This document shows, piece by piece, positions 11,294 to 21,150 of a DNA stretch of 64,000 nt (positions are counted from its first letter, which is position 1; each line of letters starts with the position of its first letter). The DNA comes from CAWCKS01 sp963796195 (lineage in GTDB: Bacteria > Pseudomonadota > Alphaproteobacteria > Rhizobiales > Xanthobacteraceae). A model generated the notes under the pieces. It was not told where the DNA came from. It searched no databases and saw only the letters and a program-made list of their open reading frames with translations. The DNA is taken from NCBI GenBank assembly GCA_963796195.1, contig CAWCKS010000016.1, positions 124,001 to 188,000 on the forward strand. Reading direction: 5' to 3'. A program made the translations under genes and the position numbers.

Positions 11294-12499
11294 CTACTCG
11301 AAGGTCTTGCGCGGATCAAACGCGTCGCGCACCGCTTCGCCGATGAAGATCAGCAGCGACAGCATGATCGCGACCGAGAAGAACGCGGTGAAGCCGAGCC
11401 AAGGCGCCTGGATGTTGCCCTTGGCCTGCGACAGCATCTCGCCGAGCGAGGCCGAGCCCGGCGGCAGGCCGAATCCCAGGAAATCCAGCGCCGTCAGCGT
11501 CATCACCGACTCCGACACGATGAACGGCAGGAACGTCATGGTCGCGACCAGCGCATTCGGCAGCAGGTGGCGATACATGATCACGCCGTCGGAGACGCCG
11601 AGCGCGCGCGCCGCCTGGATGTATTCGAAGTTGCGGCCGCGCAGGAACTCGGCGCGCACGAGGCCGACCAGTGTCACCCATGAGAAGATCAGCAGGATGC
11701 CGAGCAGGATGAAGAAGCCCGGCACCAGCACCGACGACAGGATGAGCAGCAGGTACAGCGACGGGATCGCGGTCCAGACCTCGATCACGCGCTGAAAGGC
11801 AAGATCGATCCAGCCGCCGAAATAGCCCTGGATGCCGCCGGCGGCGACGCCAACGATCGACGACACCAGGCTGAGAGTGAGGCCGAACAGCACGGAAATG
11901 CGGAAGCCGTAGATCAGGCGCGCCACCACGTCGCGGCCCTGGTCGTCGGTGCCGAGCCAGTTGTATTCGAGATCGCGGCATCCCTTCAGTCCCTTTTGCT
12001 GGACCATGGGCTGACACTCCTTCTCGGTCAAAAGCCAGGTCGGCTTTGACGGCGCCGGCGTCGGCAGGTCGAGATTGTGGGTGTCGAAGTGGTAGCGGAT
12101 CGGCGGCCAGATCATCCAGCCGTCCTTCTCCGCGATCAGCTTCTGCAGGAACGGATCGCGATAGTCGGCCGTGGTCTCGAAATCGCCGCCGAACGTCGTC
12201 TCGGAATAGTTGAACAGCACCGGCACATAGAGCCTGCCGTCGTACTTCAGCAGCAGCGGACGATCGTTCGCGATGACTTCGGCAAACATCGAGATCAGGA
12301 ACAGCGCGGAGAAGATCCAGAACGACCAGAAGCCGCGGCGGTTGGCTTTGAAGTTGCGCCAGCGGCGCTGATTGAGCGGCGACAGCCGGGAGCGACCGCC
12401 AGGCGGTGGCATGGACCCGTCGTGCAGGGCCGCATCACCGGTCGCGAGCGACCGCGTCGTCCTGCCGGCAAGCGGATCGGGCGGTGGCGCGAGCGACAT
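11294..12499 (-). CDS. yejE: Oligopeptide ABC transporter permease YejE
   Basis: This is a binding-protein-dependent permease with an N-terminal membrane helix, a long periplasmic loop and a C-terminal domain of five helices carrying the EAA loop (AARALGVSDGVIMYRHLLPN). Start at the ATG at 12499 gives about 401 aa beginning MSLAPPPDPL, and its first base is also the last base of the yejB stop (TGATG), so translation is coupled. The frame extends upstream to 12541 inside yejB, which I reject. It pairs with YejB to form the channel. Confidence 0.92.
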   Translation of the reverse strand: MSLAPPPDPLAGRTTRSLATGDAALHDGSMPPPGGRSRLSPLNQRRWRNFKANRRGFWSFWIFSALFLISMFAEVIANDRPLLLKYDGRLYVPVLFNYSETTFGGDFETTADYRDPFLQKLIAEKDGWMIWPPIRYHFDTHNLDLPTPAPSKPTWLLTEKECQPMVQQKGLKGCRDLEYNWLGTDDQGRDVVARLIYGFRISVLFGLTLSLVSSIVGVAAGGIQGYFGGWIDLAFQRVIEVWTAIPSLYLLLILSSVLVPGFFILLGILLIFSWVTLVGLVRAEFLRGRNFEYIQAARALGVSDGVIMYRHLLPNALVATMTFLPFIVSESVMTLTALDFLGFGLPPGSASLGEMLSQAKGNIQAPWLGFTAFFSVAIMLSLLIFIGEAVRDAFDPRKTFE

Positions 12500-13611
12500 C
12501 AGACCTCGCGCGTCTCGAAATCGATCCTGGGATCGACCCACATGTAGGTCAGGTCCGAGATCAGGTTCACGACCAGGGCAAGCAGTGAGAAAATGTAGAG
12601 TGTGCCGAACACCACGGGGTAATCGCGATTCAGTACGCTCTCGAAGCTGAGCAGACCGAGACCATCGAGCGAGAAAATCGTTTCGATGAGGAGCGCCCCT
12701 GTGAAGAACGCGTGGATGAACGCGCCGGGAAAACCGGCGATCACGATCAGCATGGCGTTGCGAAAGATGTGGCCGTACAGCACCTGGAGTTCAGTGCAGC
12801 CCTTGGCGCGCGCCGTCATCACATACTGCTTGCGGATCTCGTCGAGGAACGAGTTCTTGGTCAGCAACGTCATGGTCGCGAACGCGCTGAGCGACATCGA
12901 GATCAGCGGCAAGGTCAGGTGCCAGAAATAATCCGCGATCTTCCAGTACCAGGGAAACTGCGCCCAGCCGTCCGACGTCAGCCCACGCAACGGAAAGATT
13001 GAGAGGAACGAACCGCCAGCGAACAGGATGATCAGCAGGATCGCGAACAGGAAGCCGGGAATCGCAAAACCAATGATGATGATGCCCGAGGTCCAGACGT
13101 CGAACTGCGAGCCGTCGCGCACGGCTTTACGGATGCCGAGCGGAATCGAGATCAGGTATGAAATCAGCGTCATCCAGATGCCGAGCGACATCGACACCGG
13201 CAGCTTCTCGCGAATCAACTGCACGACGCTGACGTCGCGGAAATAGCTCTTGCCGAAATCGAACCGAGCGAAATTCCAGACCATCAGCAGGAAGCGCTCG
13301 TAAGCCGGCTTGTCGAAGCCGAATTGCTTCTCGAGCGATTTGATGAAATCGGGGTCGAGGCCCTGCGCGCCGCGATATTTCGAGGCGACGCCGCCGCCGC
13401 TCGCACTGTTGCCTGGAAGTCGCGCTCCGAGATCGCCACCGGCGGATCCCGAAATGCGCGAAGCGGCACCGGTGTCGGCGCCCGTCAGTTGCGCGATCAC
13501 GCGCTCGACCGGTCCGCCCGGCGCGAATTGCACGATGACGAATGACACGAACAGGATTCCGAGCAGGGTCGGAATCATCAGCAGCAGGCGGCGGAGGATA
13601 TAGGCGTTCAT
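12499..13611 (-). CDS. yejB: Oligopeptide ABC transporter permease YejB
   Basis: YejB is the first permease of the peptide importer, starting MNAYILRRLLLMIPTLLGIL with the typical N-terminal helix of DppB/OppB proteins. A Ser/Gly-rich periplasmic segment (residues about 45-80) is followed by five transmembrane helices and the EAA loop (RAKGCTELQVLYGHIFRN). The 370 aa length is in range. It lies 12 bases downstream of the first yejA-type gene and overlaps yejE by one base. Confidence 0.92.
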   Translation of the reverse strand: MNAYILRRLLLMIPTLLGILFVSFVIVQFAPGGPVERVIAQLTGADTGAASRISGSAGGDLGARLPGNSASGGGVASKYRGAQGLDPDFIKSLEKQFGFDKPAYERFLLMVWNFARFDFGKSYFRDVSVVQLIREKLPVSMSLGIWMTLISYLISIPLGIRKAVRDGSQFDVWTSGIIIIGFAIPGFLFAILLIILFAGGSFLSIFPLRGLTSDGWAQFPWYWKIADYFWHLTLPLISMSLSAFATMTLLTKNSFLDEIRKQYVMTARAKGCTELQVLYGHIFRNAMLIVIAGFPGAFIHAFFTGALLIETIFSLDGLGLLSFESVLNRDYPVVFGTLYIFSLLALVVNLISDLTYMWVDPRIDFETREV

Positions 13612-13623
13612 GCGGGCGGCGGC

Positions 13624-15514
13624 CTATTTCGCCGGCTCGGCTTTCGCAACCTTGGCCGGATCGGCCCACCAGTTGTCCGGCGCGCCGACGCCTTGCGCGT
13701 AGCGCGCCGGCCTGTCCGGATGCGCGAAGATATCCCAATAGGCAATCGGGTGCGTGTTGCGGTACCATTGCGGCACCCAGTAGCGCCCGGCGCGGAACAC
13801 GCGGTCGAGGGCGCGGCACGCCGTGGTCAGGTCCTCGCGGTTGTTGGCGCCGATGATCTTCTCGACCAGCGCGTCGATGACCGGATCGGAAATGCCGGCC
13901 AGGTTGTAGGAGCCTTGCGTCGCCGCAGCCTGCGAGGTGAAGTACGGCCGCATCGAGTCGCCGGGGGTCGACGACATGCTGAAGCGCTCGATGGTGATGT
14001 CGAAATCGAAACTCTCGACACGGGCGCGATACTGCACGGCATCGACGACGCGCAAGCTCGCGGTGATGCCGAGGGTCGCCAGATTTTTGAGGAACGATCC
14101 GTGGTGCGGCTCGATCGACGGCTCGTCGAGCAAGAACTCCATGGTGAAGGGTTCACCATTCGGCAGCACGCGCTTGCCGTCCTTGATCGTGCAGCCGGCC
14201 TCCTGCAGCAGCTGCGAGGCCTTGCGCAAGAGCGCGCGGTCCTGCCCGGAGCCATCGGACACTGGCGGCACATAGGGCGCGCCGAACACCTCGTCCGGAA
14301 CCTTGCCGCGGAACGGTTCGAGCAATGCCAGTTCGGCGGCCGATGGCGGCCCGACGGCCTTCATGTCGGAGTTCTCGAACACCGACTGGGTGCGCGCATA
14401 GGCGCCGTACATGATGATCTTGTTGGTCCACTCGAAATCGAAGGCGTTGATCAGCGCCTCACGCACGCGCGGATCCCGGAACTTGGTGCGCCGGGTGTTG
14501 AAGAACCAGCCCTGCGCGCCGGACGGCGTATCGTCCGGCAGCGTCTCACGCTTGACGCGACCATCCTTGACCGCCGGAAAGTCGTACTGGGTCGCCCAGA
14601 CGCGCGAGGTGAACTCCTCGCGAAACAGATAGTCGCGCGCGGTAAAGCCCTGGAACGCGACGTCGCGATCGCGGTAGAACTGGAAGCGGACGGTGTCGAA
14701 GTTATTGCTGCCGACCGAAACCGGCAGGTTGGCGCCCCACCAATCCTTGACTCGGTCATATTCAATGTAGTGTCCGCCTTCGAACCTGCCGACCTTGTAG
14801 GGACCGGACCCAAGCGGGGTATCGAGCGTCGACTCCTCGAATGGCCGGTTCGCATAATAGGCACGCGAAAAGATCGGCATCGAGGCGACGTAAAGCGGGA
14901 CATCGCGGCCGCGCGTCTCTTTGAACGTCACAACAACCGTCGTGTCATCGATGGCCTCGGCCTTGATCATGTCGCGCGTCTGCAACGCGATCATCGGGTG
15001 GCCCTTGTCCTTCAGGATGTTGAACGAGAAGGCGACGTCTTGCGCGGTGAGCTTGCTGCCGTCATGGAAGCGCGCCTCGGGCCGCAGCGTAAAGCGGTAG
15101 ATCGTCTTGTCCGGCGACACGCTCACCGATTTCGCGACCAGGCCGTACAGCGCGTCGGGCTCGTCGCTGGCGCGGACCATCAGCGAAGCAAAGGTCAGGT
15201 CCATGCCCCAGGCGCCGTCGCCCTTCAGGACGAACGAATTCAGCGAGTTGAAGGTGTAATAGGAGGTGTTGTAGACGCGCTGCGAGGGGATGGTCGAGAA
15301 GGTGCCGCCCTTCGGCGCGCTCGGATTGACGTAATCGAAATGCTTGAAGTCGGCGGCGATATTTCAGATCACCGAACACCGAGAGCCCGTGTGATTGGGT
15401 CTCAGCCTCGGAGCCGGCAAAGGCTCGCGGCACAGCTGCGGCGGCAAGCGCACCGGCGCCGGTCGCGATCAGATGCCGACGCGTCAGCAGCGGCGTGCGA
15501 AGAAAATCAATCAA
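13624..15514 (-). CDS. yejA: Peptide ABC transporter substrate-binding protein YejA, downstream copy (frame break near 15357)
   Basis: This is an SBP_bac_5 family periplasmic binding protein. The likely start is a TTG at 15514 whose last three bases with the next overlap the upstream paralogue's stop (TTGA). It gives a Tat-like signal with TRRHLIATGAGALAAAAVP. The frame breaks just after FGDLKY at about 15355-15360; downstream the other frame continues as ADFKHFDYVNP-type sequence to the end at 13624. The intact neighbour reads FGDLKYPADFKRFDYVNP at the same place, which shows a single-base error or mutation here. Repaired length is about 629 aa. Confidence 0.87.
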
Positions 15515-17403
15515 GAGCGTTTGCCTGTCTTGGCGGCCTTGTCGGCATCCCACCACCATATGTCCGGAAATGCGGAGATACCATATTTCGGCAGCGGATC
15601 GGGATGACTGAATCGGTCCCAGCGCGCATCGCGTTCGTAGGGAATGTTGAACTGCGGCACAACGTAGAAATTCCACAGCAGCACGCGATCCATCGCCTTG
15701 CAGGCGGCAACCAGCTCCTCGCGATCACTCGCGAAAATAATCCGATCGATCAACGTGTCGACCGCGGGATTTTCGATTCCTGGCCGGTTGCGCGAGCCGG
15801 GCACGTCGGCTGCTTGCGACGAGAAGAAGTCGCGCTGCTCGTTGCCAGGCGAGATCGATTGCGGCCACGATGTCGTGACGATGTCGAAGTCGAAACTGCG
15901 CAGCCGGTTCTGGTACTGTACGCTGTCGACCAGCCGAACGGTCGACGCGATCCCGAGCCTTTCCAGGTTCGGCTTGTAGAATCCGAGGCCGCGTTCGTCG
16001 CCAGGGTCCTGAATCAGAAACTCGACGCTGACCGGTTTTCCATCGCGACCGATCAGCTTGCGATCGCGAATTTCGAAGCCTGCTTCCTTCAGCAGGCGGG
16101 CGGCTTCGCGCAAATTACTGCGCATCGCCTCTGTGCTGCCGCCGACCGGATTTTTGTACGGCGTCGTGAAAACCTCGGGCGGCACCTTGTCTCGCACCGT
16201 CTCGAGAATCTCGAGCTCCTTGCCCTCAGGCAAGCCGGACGACGCAAGCTCGGTGCCATCGAAATAACTGTTGTCGCGCTGGTACTCGCCGAATGACAGC
16301 TGGCGATTCTGTTCCTCGAAGTCGTAGGCATAGTTGAACGCGCGGCGCAGCCTGACGTCGGCAAACAACGGCCGCCGCAGGTTGAATGCGTAGCCCTGCA
16401 TCAGACCGAGGTTCAGCGTAGGAAATTTCTCCTTGATGACCCGGCCATCCTTCACGGCCGGAAAGTCGTAGGCCGTATTCCAGCGATTGGCGCTGGCCTC
16501 GGCGGTCCAGTCGAACTGATCGCCCTTGAACGCTTCGAGCGAGACCGTCTCGTCACGTGAGTAGTCAAAGCGCATCTGGTCGAAATTGTTCTGGCCGACG
16601 CGGACCGCAACGTTGGCACCCCAATAGTCGGGCACCCGTTCGAGCAGAATTGTTCGACCGGCGGTGAATTCCTTGACCCGATAGGGCCCAGAGCCGAGCG
16701 GCGCCTCGAGCAGGGTCGCCGTGATGTCGCGCTGCCGCCCTTGCGCGTCCGTGCCCACCCACCAATGCTTCGGCAGCACGGGGAATTCGCCGACGATGAT
16801 GGGCAACTCGCGATTGCCGGCGCCATCGAAGGTGAATTTCACGTCGTGCTCGCCGACCTTCTCGAGCGTCACGACGTGCCGGTAGTATGCGCGGTACATC
16901 GGGCTGTTCTGCTTGAATGCCGCGAACGAAAAGATCACGTCATCCGCCGTGACTGGCTTGCCGTCGTGCCAGCGCGCCGTTGAGCGCAGCCGGTAGATGA
17001 CCCAGGAGCGGTCGTCGGGATAGGCAAACGACTGCGCGAGCAGCCCGTAAGCGCTCGCCTCCTCGTCGAGTGATTGCGCGATCAGCGATTCGAAGATCAG
17101 ATCCCGACCGCTCGCGAGCGATCCCTTCACGCCCGAGATCACTGGATTGAAGTTGTCGAAGGTGCCTGTTTGCATCAGGCGGACCAGACCGGTCTTCGGC
17201 GCCTCCGGATTGACGTAGTCGAAGCGCTTGAAGTCTGCCGGATATTTCAGGTCGCCGAACAGGGACAAACCGTGCCGCCAGATGAGGTCTGAGCCCGGCT
17301 GCTGTGCGGCAGCAACTTCCGCTTTGCCTATTGCGGGATCGACAAACGGCGTCGCCGCGAGGATTGCGCCGGATCGCAAGAGTTGCCGCCGTGAAATCCT
17401 CAA
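15511..17403 (-). CDS. yejA: Peptide ABC transporter substrate-binding protein YejA, upstream copy
   Basis: This is an intact SBP_bac_5 peptide-binding protein with an N-terminal twin-arginine-like signal (ISRRQLLRSGAILAAT). I prefer the TTG at 17403 because AAGGGG lies about seven bases before it; the frame is also open to a TTG at 17418 with a poorer ribosome site. It shares the same fold and many blocks with the next gene (YPADFKRFDYVNPEAPKTG, VGQNNFD), so the pair is a tandem duplication feeding one transporter. Different peptide preference is plausible but not shown by the sequence. Confidence 0.9.
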   Translation of the reverse strand: MRISRRQLLRSGAILAATPFVDPAIGKAEVAAAQQPGSDLIWRHGLSLFGDLKYPADFKRFDYVNPEAPKTGLVRLMQTGTFDNFNPVISGVKGSLASGRDLIFESLIAQSLDEEASAYGLLAQSFAYPDDRSWVIYRLRSTARWHDGKPVTADDVIFSFAAFKQNSPMYRAYYRHVVTLEKVGEHDVKFTFDGAGNRELPIIVGEFPVLPKHWWVGTDAQGRQRDITATLLEAPLGSGPYRVKEFTAGRTILLERVPDYWGANVAVRVGQNNFDQMRFDYSRDETVSLEAFKGDQFDWTAEASANRWNTAYDFPAVKDGRVIKEKFPTLNLGLMQGYAFNLRRPLFADVRLRRAFNYAYDFEEQNRQLSFGEYQRDNSYFDGTELASSGLPEGKELEILETVRDKVPPEVFTTPYKNPVGGSTEAMRSNLREAARLLKEAGFEIRDRKLIGRDGKPVSVEFLIQDPGDERGLGFYKPNLERLGIASTVRLVDSVQYQNRLRSFDFDIVTTSWPQSISPGNEQRDFFSSQAADVPGSRNRPGIENPAVDTLIDRIIFASDREELVAACKAMDRVLLWNFYVVPQFNIPYERDARWDRFSHPDPLPKYGISAFPDIWWWDADKAAKTGKRS

Positions 17404-17544
17404 ACATGACCCCTTCAAGTTTCGGAGAGAATTGCCGCTGGGGCGAAGGCTCTGGTTCGATTATGTCGGTTTTTCGATCCGGCACCATCGCTCGCGGCTG
17501 CAGCTGTTGCGACCAATCGCCTCTTTTGGCGGCCAAAATGCAAA

Positions 17545-17568
17545 GACGGCCGGGCAGGCCCGACCGTC
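17545..17568 (-). terminator. Probable rho-independent terminator of cycM
   Basis: Read on the minus strand, two 11-base arms (GACGGTCGGGC and GCCCGGCCGTC, one G-U pair) flank a two-base loop and are followed by TTTGCATTTT. It lies about 40 bases after the cycM stop and before the yejA start, separating the two transcription units. Confidence 0.6.
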
Positions 17569-17609
17569 AACTCAAAACAGCGTCATTCGTCGCGGGCTTT
17601 GAGGCCGCC

Positions 17610-18164
17610 CTACTTGCTCGCCGTCGCCGGCAGCGGAACCGGATTGTCCGACAGCGTGTGCAGGTAATCGATCACGTCGGCGCGGCTGGAGTCCCTGGAA
17701 ATGCCCGCAAAGCCCATCGCGGTGCCCGGCACGAATTTCTTCGGATCGGTCAGGAAGGCGTTGAGATCGTCAAAGGTCCACTTGCCGCCCTTGGCCTTCA
17801 TGCCGGCGGAGTAGTTGAAGCCAGCGAAGGTCGCTTTGTCGCGACCGACCACGCCATAGAGGTTCGGACCGACCTTGGCCGGCTCACCCTTGCCGAACGT
17901 ATGGCAGGTCAGGCAGACCTTGGCCGAAGCTTGCCCCTTCTCGGCCGAGGCACTTGCGAGCAGCTCTTCGATCGGCTTCGACGGCTCGGCGGGAGTCGCC
18001 GGCCCCTTGCTTTCGCCACCCTCTTCCTTCACCGCGATGTCGTAGCCGGGCTTCTCCGGCTTGACCGGCGCGAAAATCGCGTTGGCGCTGAAATTGATGG
18101 TCAGCAGCACGAGACACGTACCGAGCAGCGCGCCGAGGATTTTGTTGAGTTCGAAGGAGTCCAT
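17610..18164 (-). CDS. cycM: Membrane-anchored cytochrome c CycM
   Basis: This is a class I cytochrome c tethered to the inner membrane, carrying electrons between the bc1 complex and an aa3-type oxidase in rhizobia. It has an uncleaved N-terminal hydrophobic anchor (residues about 9-30), an acidic Pro/Glu-rich linker, then the heme site C84-LT-C87-H88 and a probable axial Met150 in PGTAMGF. The ATG at 18164 (MDSFELNKIL) is the family start; a frame extension to 18182 lacks support. It is divergent from kdsB across 214 bases. Confidence 0.9.
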   Translation of the reverse strand: MDSFELNKILGALLGTCLVLLTINFSANAIFAPVKPEKPGYDIAVKEEGGESKGPATPAEPSKPIEELLASASAEKGQASAKVCLTCHTFGKGEPAKVGPNLYGVVGRDKATFAGFNYSAGMKAKGGKWTFDDLNAFLTDPKKFVPGTAMGFAGISRDSSRADVIDYLHTLSDNPVPLPATASK

Positions 18165-18378
18165 AGTCGAAGCAGGCCCCAAGCCAGACGTCAGGATTTT
18201 TTAAGGCCACGGCCGCGGCCCATCGAGAACGGTGCCCACCCCGGGCAACGGCGACCGAGATAACGGTTTGCCTCGGCTCTGGCAACCCGTATAACCCGGC
18301 AAAATCCCCGGAAAGCCGCCTAATCCCTCACCTTTTTGCTTGGCCCGCATTCCGAATTTGGATGGAGTTTATGACGAC

Positions 18379-19119
18379 ATGACCGCGGCCAAAACCCTGG
18401 TCCTGATCCCGGCCCGCATGGCGTCGACACGGCTGCCGGGCAAGCCCCTGAAGGAGATCGCGGGGTTGCCGATGATCGTGCAGGTGGTGCGCCGCGCCGA
18501 GGAGGCGAACATCGGCCGCGTCGTAGTGGCGACCGACACGGACGACATCGTCGCAGCCGTGACCCGGCACGGCGGCGAGGCCGTGATGACGCGGGACGAC
18601 CATCCGTCCGGGTCGGACCGAATCTACGAAGCGTTGCTGCTGCTCGATCCCGGCGGCGATGTCGGATCCATCATCAATGTCCAGGGCGACCTTCCGACGA
18701 TATCCGCCGACGACATTCGCGCGGCGGCAAGCCTGCTTGATGATCCCCTCGTCGATATCGGAACACTTGCCGCGCAAATACGCGTCGAGAAGGAGCATAC
18801 CGAGCCAAGCGTGGTGAAGCTGATCGGTTCGCCGCTCGGTTCGCGGCGGATGCGGGCGCTTTATTTTACACGTGCCACCGCGCCTTACGGCGACGGTCCG
18901 CGCTACCACCACATCGGCCTCTACGCCTATCGACGCTCGGCGCTGGAGCGCTTTGTAAAGCTCCCGCCCTCGGTGCTCGAGCAGCGCGAGCGGCTGGAGC
19001 AATTGCGCGCGTTGGAAGCCGGCATGCGCATCGACGCGGCGATCGTCGCCTCGGTGCCGCTCGGCGTCGATACCCAGCACGATCTCGAGACCGCACGGCA
19101 CATGCTGGCGGCGACCTAA
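18379..19119 (+). CDS. kdsB: 3-deoxy-manno-octulosonate cytidylyltransferase
   Basis: KdsB activates Kdo with CTP to CMP-Kdo, the donor for lipopolysaccharide inner core. The nucleotide-binding start IPARMASTRLPGKPL, the RVVVATDTDDI block and the NVQGDLPTI metal site are clear, and the 246-residue length is normal. I use the ATG at 18379; the frame is open to a TTG at 18340. The stop codon TAA lies inside the left arm of a 15-bp perfect inverted repeat. Confidence 0.93.
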   Translation: MTAAKTLVLIPARMASTRLPGKPLKEIAGLPMIVQVVRRAEEANIGRVVVATDTDDIVAAVTRHGGEAVMTRDDHPSGSDRIYEALLLLDPGGDVGSIINVQGDLPTISADDIRAAASLLDDPLVDIGTLAAQIRVEKEHTEPSVVKLIGSPLGSRRMRALYFTRATAPYGDGPRYHHIGLYAYRRSALERFVKLPPSVLEQRERLEQLRALEAGMRIDAAIVASVPLGVDTQHDLETARHMLAAT

Positions 19120-19166
19120 AGCGCGATGAGGATTTGATTGAACCCTCATCGCGCTTTAGATTTTTT
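19117..19166. terminator. Perfect 15-bp inverted repeat with T-run, overlapping the kdsB stop codon
   Basis: Arms at 19117-19131 and 19144-19158 are exact complements, with a 12-base loop, followed by six T at 19161-19166. The kdsB TAA forms the outermost three bases of the left arm. It fits a rho-independent terminator, and the same GCGCGATGAGG core is a common intergenic palindrome in Bradyrhizobium, so it may be a repeat doing terminator duty. Confidence 0.65.
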
Positions 19167-19170
19167 GATT

Positions 19171-19219
19171 GAGCATGATCTTTTCGGAAAACCGGTATCC
19201 ACTTTTCCGGATCATGCTC
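19171..19219. repeat. Bradyrhizobium-type palindromic intergenic repeat
   Basis: GAGCATGATC at 19171-19180 is matched by GATCATGCTC at 19210-19219, enclosing TTTTCGGAAAACCGG and CACTTTTCCGG halves. I recognise this as a high-copy palindromic element of Bradyrhizobium and relatives. It abuts the inverted repeat after kdsB and runs to within a few bases of pheA, so it forms part of the pheA leader. Confidence 0.75.
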
Positions 19220-19238
19220 TAACGTGGCGGCGACAACA

Positions 19239-20080
19239 ATGAAGATTGCATTCCAGGGCGAACTCGGCGCCAATTCGCATCTTGCGATCACGGAAGCCTA
19301 TCCCGACGCGGAGCCGATACCCTGCGCGACGTTCGAGGACGCGCTCGCCGCGATTTCCTCCGGCGAAGCCGCGCTCGGCATGATCCCGATCGAGAACTCG
19401 GTCGCAGGCCGCGTCGCCGACATCCATCACCTGTTACCAGCGTCGGGGCTCTACATCGTCGCCGAGTGGTTCCTGCCGATCCGCCATCAGCTGATGGCCG
19501 TGAAGGGCGTGACGCTGAAGGACATCAAGACCGTCGAGAGCCACGTGCACGCGCTCGGCCAATGCCGGCGCATCATCCGCAAGCTCGGCGTCAAGCCAGT
19601 AGTCGCCGGCGACACCGCCGGCTCCGCGCGCGACATCGCCGAGCGCGGCGACAGAACCTGCGCCGCCATCGCCTCGCGGCTCGCAGCGGAAATCTATGGT
19701 CTCGATATTATCGCCGAGGATATCGAGGACGAGGCCCACAACACCACGCGCTTTGTCGTGCTGGCGCGCGAGGAGAAATGGGCGCCGCAGGATTCAGGGC
19801 CGCTGGTAACAACATTCGTCTTCAATGTGCGCAACGTTCCCGCCGCGCTCTACAAGGCATGGGTGGTTTCGCCACCAACGGCGTCAACATGACCAAGCTG
19901 GAAAGCTACATGGTCGACGGCAATTTCTTTGCGACGCAGTTCTACGCCGACGTCGACGGCCATCCGCACGACCGCGGATTGGCCTTCGCGATCGAGGAGC
20001 TGAAATTCTTCTCCAAAGAATTCCGCATCATCGGCGTCTATCCGGCACACCCGTTCCGGCAAACTTTTGCGATGGATTGA
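19239..20080 (+). CDS. pheA: Prephenate dehydratase (frame break near 19858)
   Basis: This enzyme converts prephenate to phenylpyruvate in phenylalanine synthesis. The N-terminal periplasmic-binding-like catalytic domain has GMIPIENSVAGRV and the terminal THR-type motif as NTTRFVVL. The C-terminal ACT regulatory domain has LESYMVDGNF. The frame breaks at about 19857-19860 (ALYKA, then MGGFATNGVNMTKLES in another frame), consistent with one missing base. Repaired length is about 280 aa, normal for stand-alone alphaproteobacterial PheA. The ATG at 19239 starts MKIAFQGELGANSH; an in-frame GTG at 19224 is an alternative. Confidence 0.9.
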
Positions 20081-20129
20081 GATGGATGGATGCGCGGATC
20101 AAGTCCGCACATGACGTCGGAGAATGCCG

Positions 20130-21150
20130 CTACGCCGCCTTGCTCTTGCCAAGGCCGAAGGCGTCGGCGAGCAGCGTGTATGACTGTTTGCGCGCCTCGT
20201 GGTCATAGATGCTTGATGTGACCATGACTTCGTCGGCCTGGGTCGCCTCGATCAGCGGCTGCAGTTTCGCCATCACGGTCGAGGGGCTGCCGACGAACAG
20301 GCGCCGCCGGCCACGGCCCAGTCGCGACCGCTCTTCGTCGGTGTAGGGATAGGCCATCGCCTCTTCGGGGCTCGGCAACGGAAAGTATTGCCCACGATCG
20401 CGGCGCAGGCGGTTCAAGTCCATCGAGGTCGCGAGATATTCGGCCTTCTCATCACTCTCGGCGACGATCGCGGCGACCGCAAGAATCGCCCATGGAGTCG
20501 AGCGCGCCGGCGACGGCTTGAACCGTGCGCGATAGTGCCGGAGCGCTTCGACTGCATCATAGGACGCAAAGTGATGCGCGAATGCGAAGCCCATGCCGAT
20601 CTGCGCCGACAGGTCGGATGAGTAGTCACTCGAGCCCAACAGGAAGATCGGCGGCAGCGGTGCGTCCGACGGCATCGGCGACGACGTGGTTGAACGGATG
20701 CCCTTCCGGGAAATTCCGCGTCTCCCACAGCATCAGTTCCATCAGCCGCTCGAGAAAATCGTCGCCATCGCGATCGAGCAGCCGCTGGCGCAGCGCATAC
20801 ATCGTCGCCTGGTCGGTGCCGGGCGCACGGCCGAGGCCAAGATCGATCCGGCCTGGGAACAGTGCTTCGAGCATCTTAAATCGCTCGGCGACGACGAGCG
20901 GCGCATGGTTCGGCAGCATCACGCCGCCCGAGCCGACGCGAATGCGCTCGGTCACCGCCGCGATCTGGCCGATCATGATATCTGGCGACGGGCTCGCGAC
21001 GGACGACAGGTTGTGGTGCTCGGCGAGCCAGTAGCGCGAATAGCCGAGCCGATCGGCATGCTTGGCAAGATCGATCGAGTTGCGCAGCGCTTTTGAGGGC
21101 GGCGTGCCTGTCGTGACGGTCGAGAGGTCGAGGACGGAAAGGTCGGTCAT
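20130..21150 (-). CDS. LLM class flavin-dependent oxidoreductase (frame break near 20676)
   Basis: This belongs to the bacterial-luciferase-like superfamily of FMNH2-dependent monooxygenases. The N-terminal half (YWLAEHHNLSSVASPSPDIM and a following GSGGVMLPNHAPL block) and C-terminal half (IFLLGSSDYSSDLSAQIGMG, FVGSPSTV) are in different frames that meet at about 20672-20682. Together they give about 340 aa, the usual length of the MsnO8/YhbW-like subgroup. Substrate is unknown. It is divergent from metF across 379 bases. Confidence 0.85.

Noticed and set aside
13693..16296. An 867-codon open frame on the plus strand across the yejA gene
   Set aside because: It is antisense to a clear SBP_bac_5 gene and its translation is Arg/Ala-rich with no domain; long antisense frames are expected at this GC.
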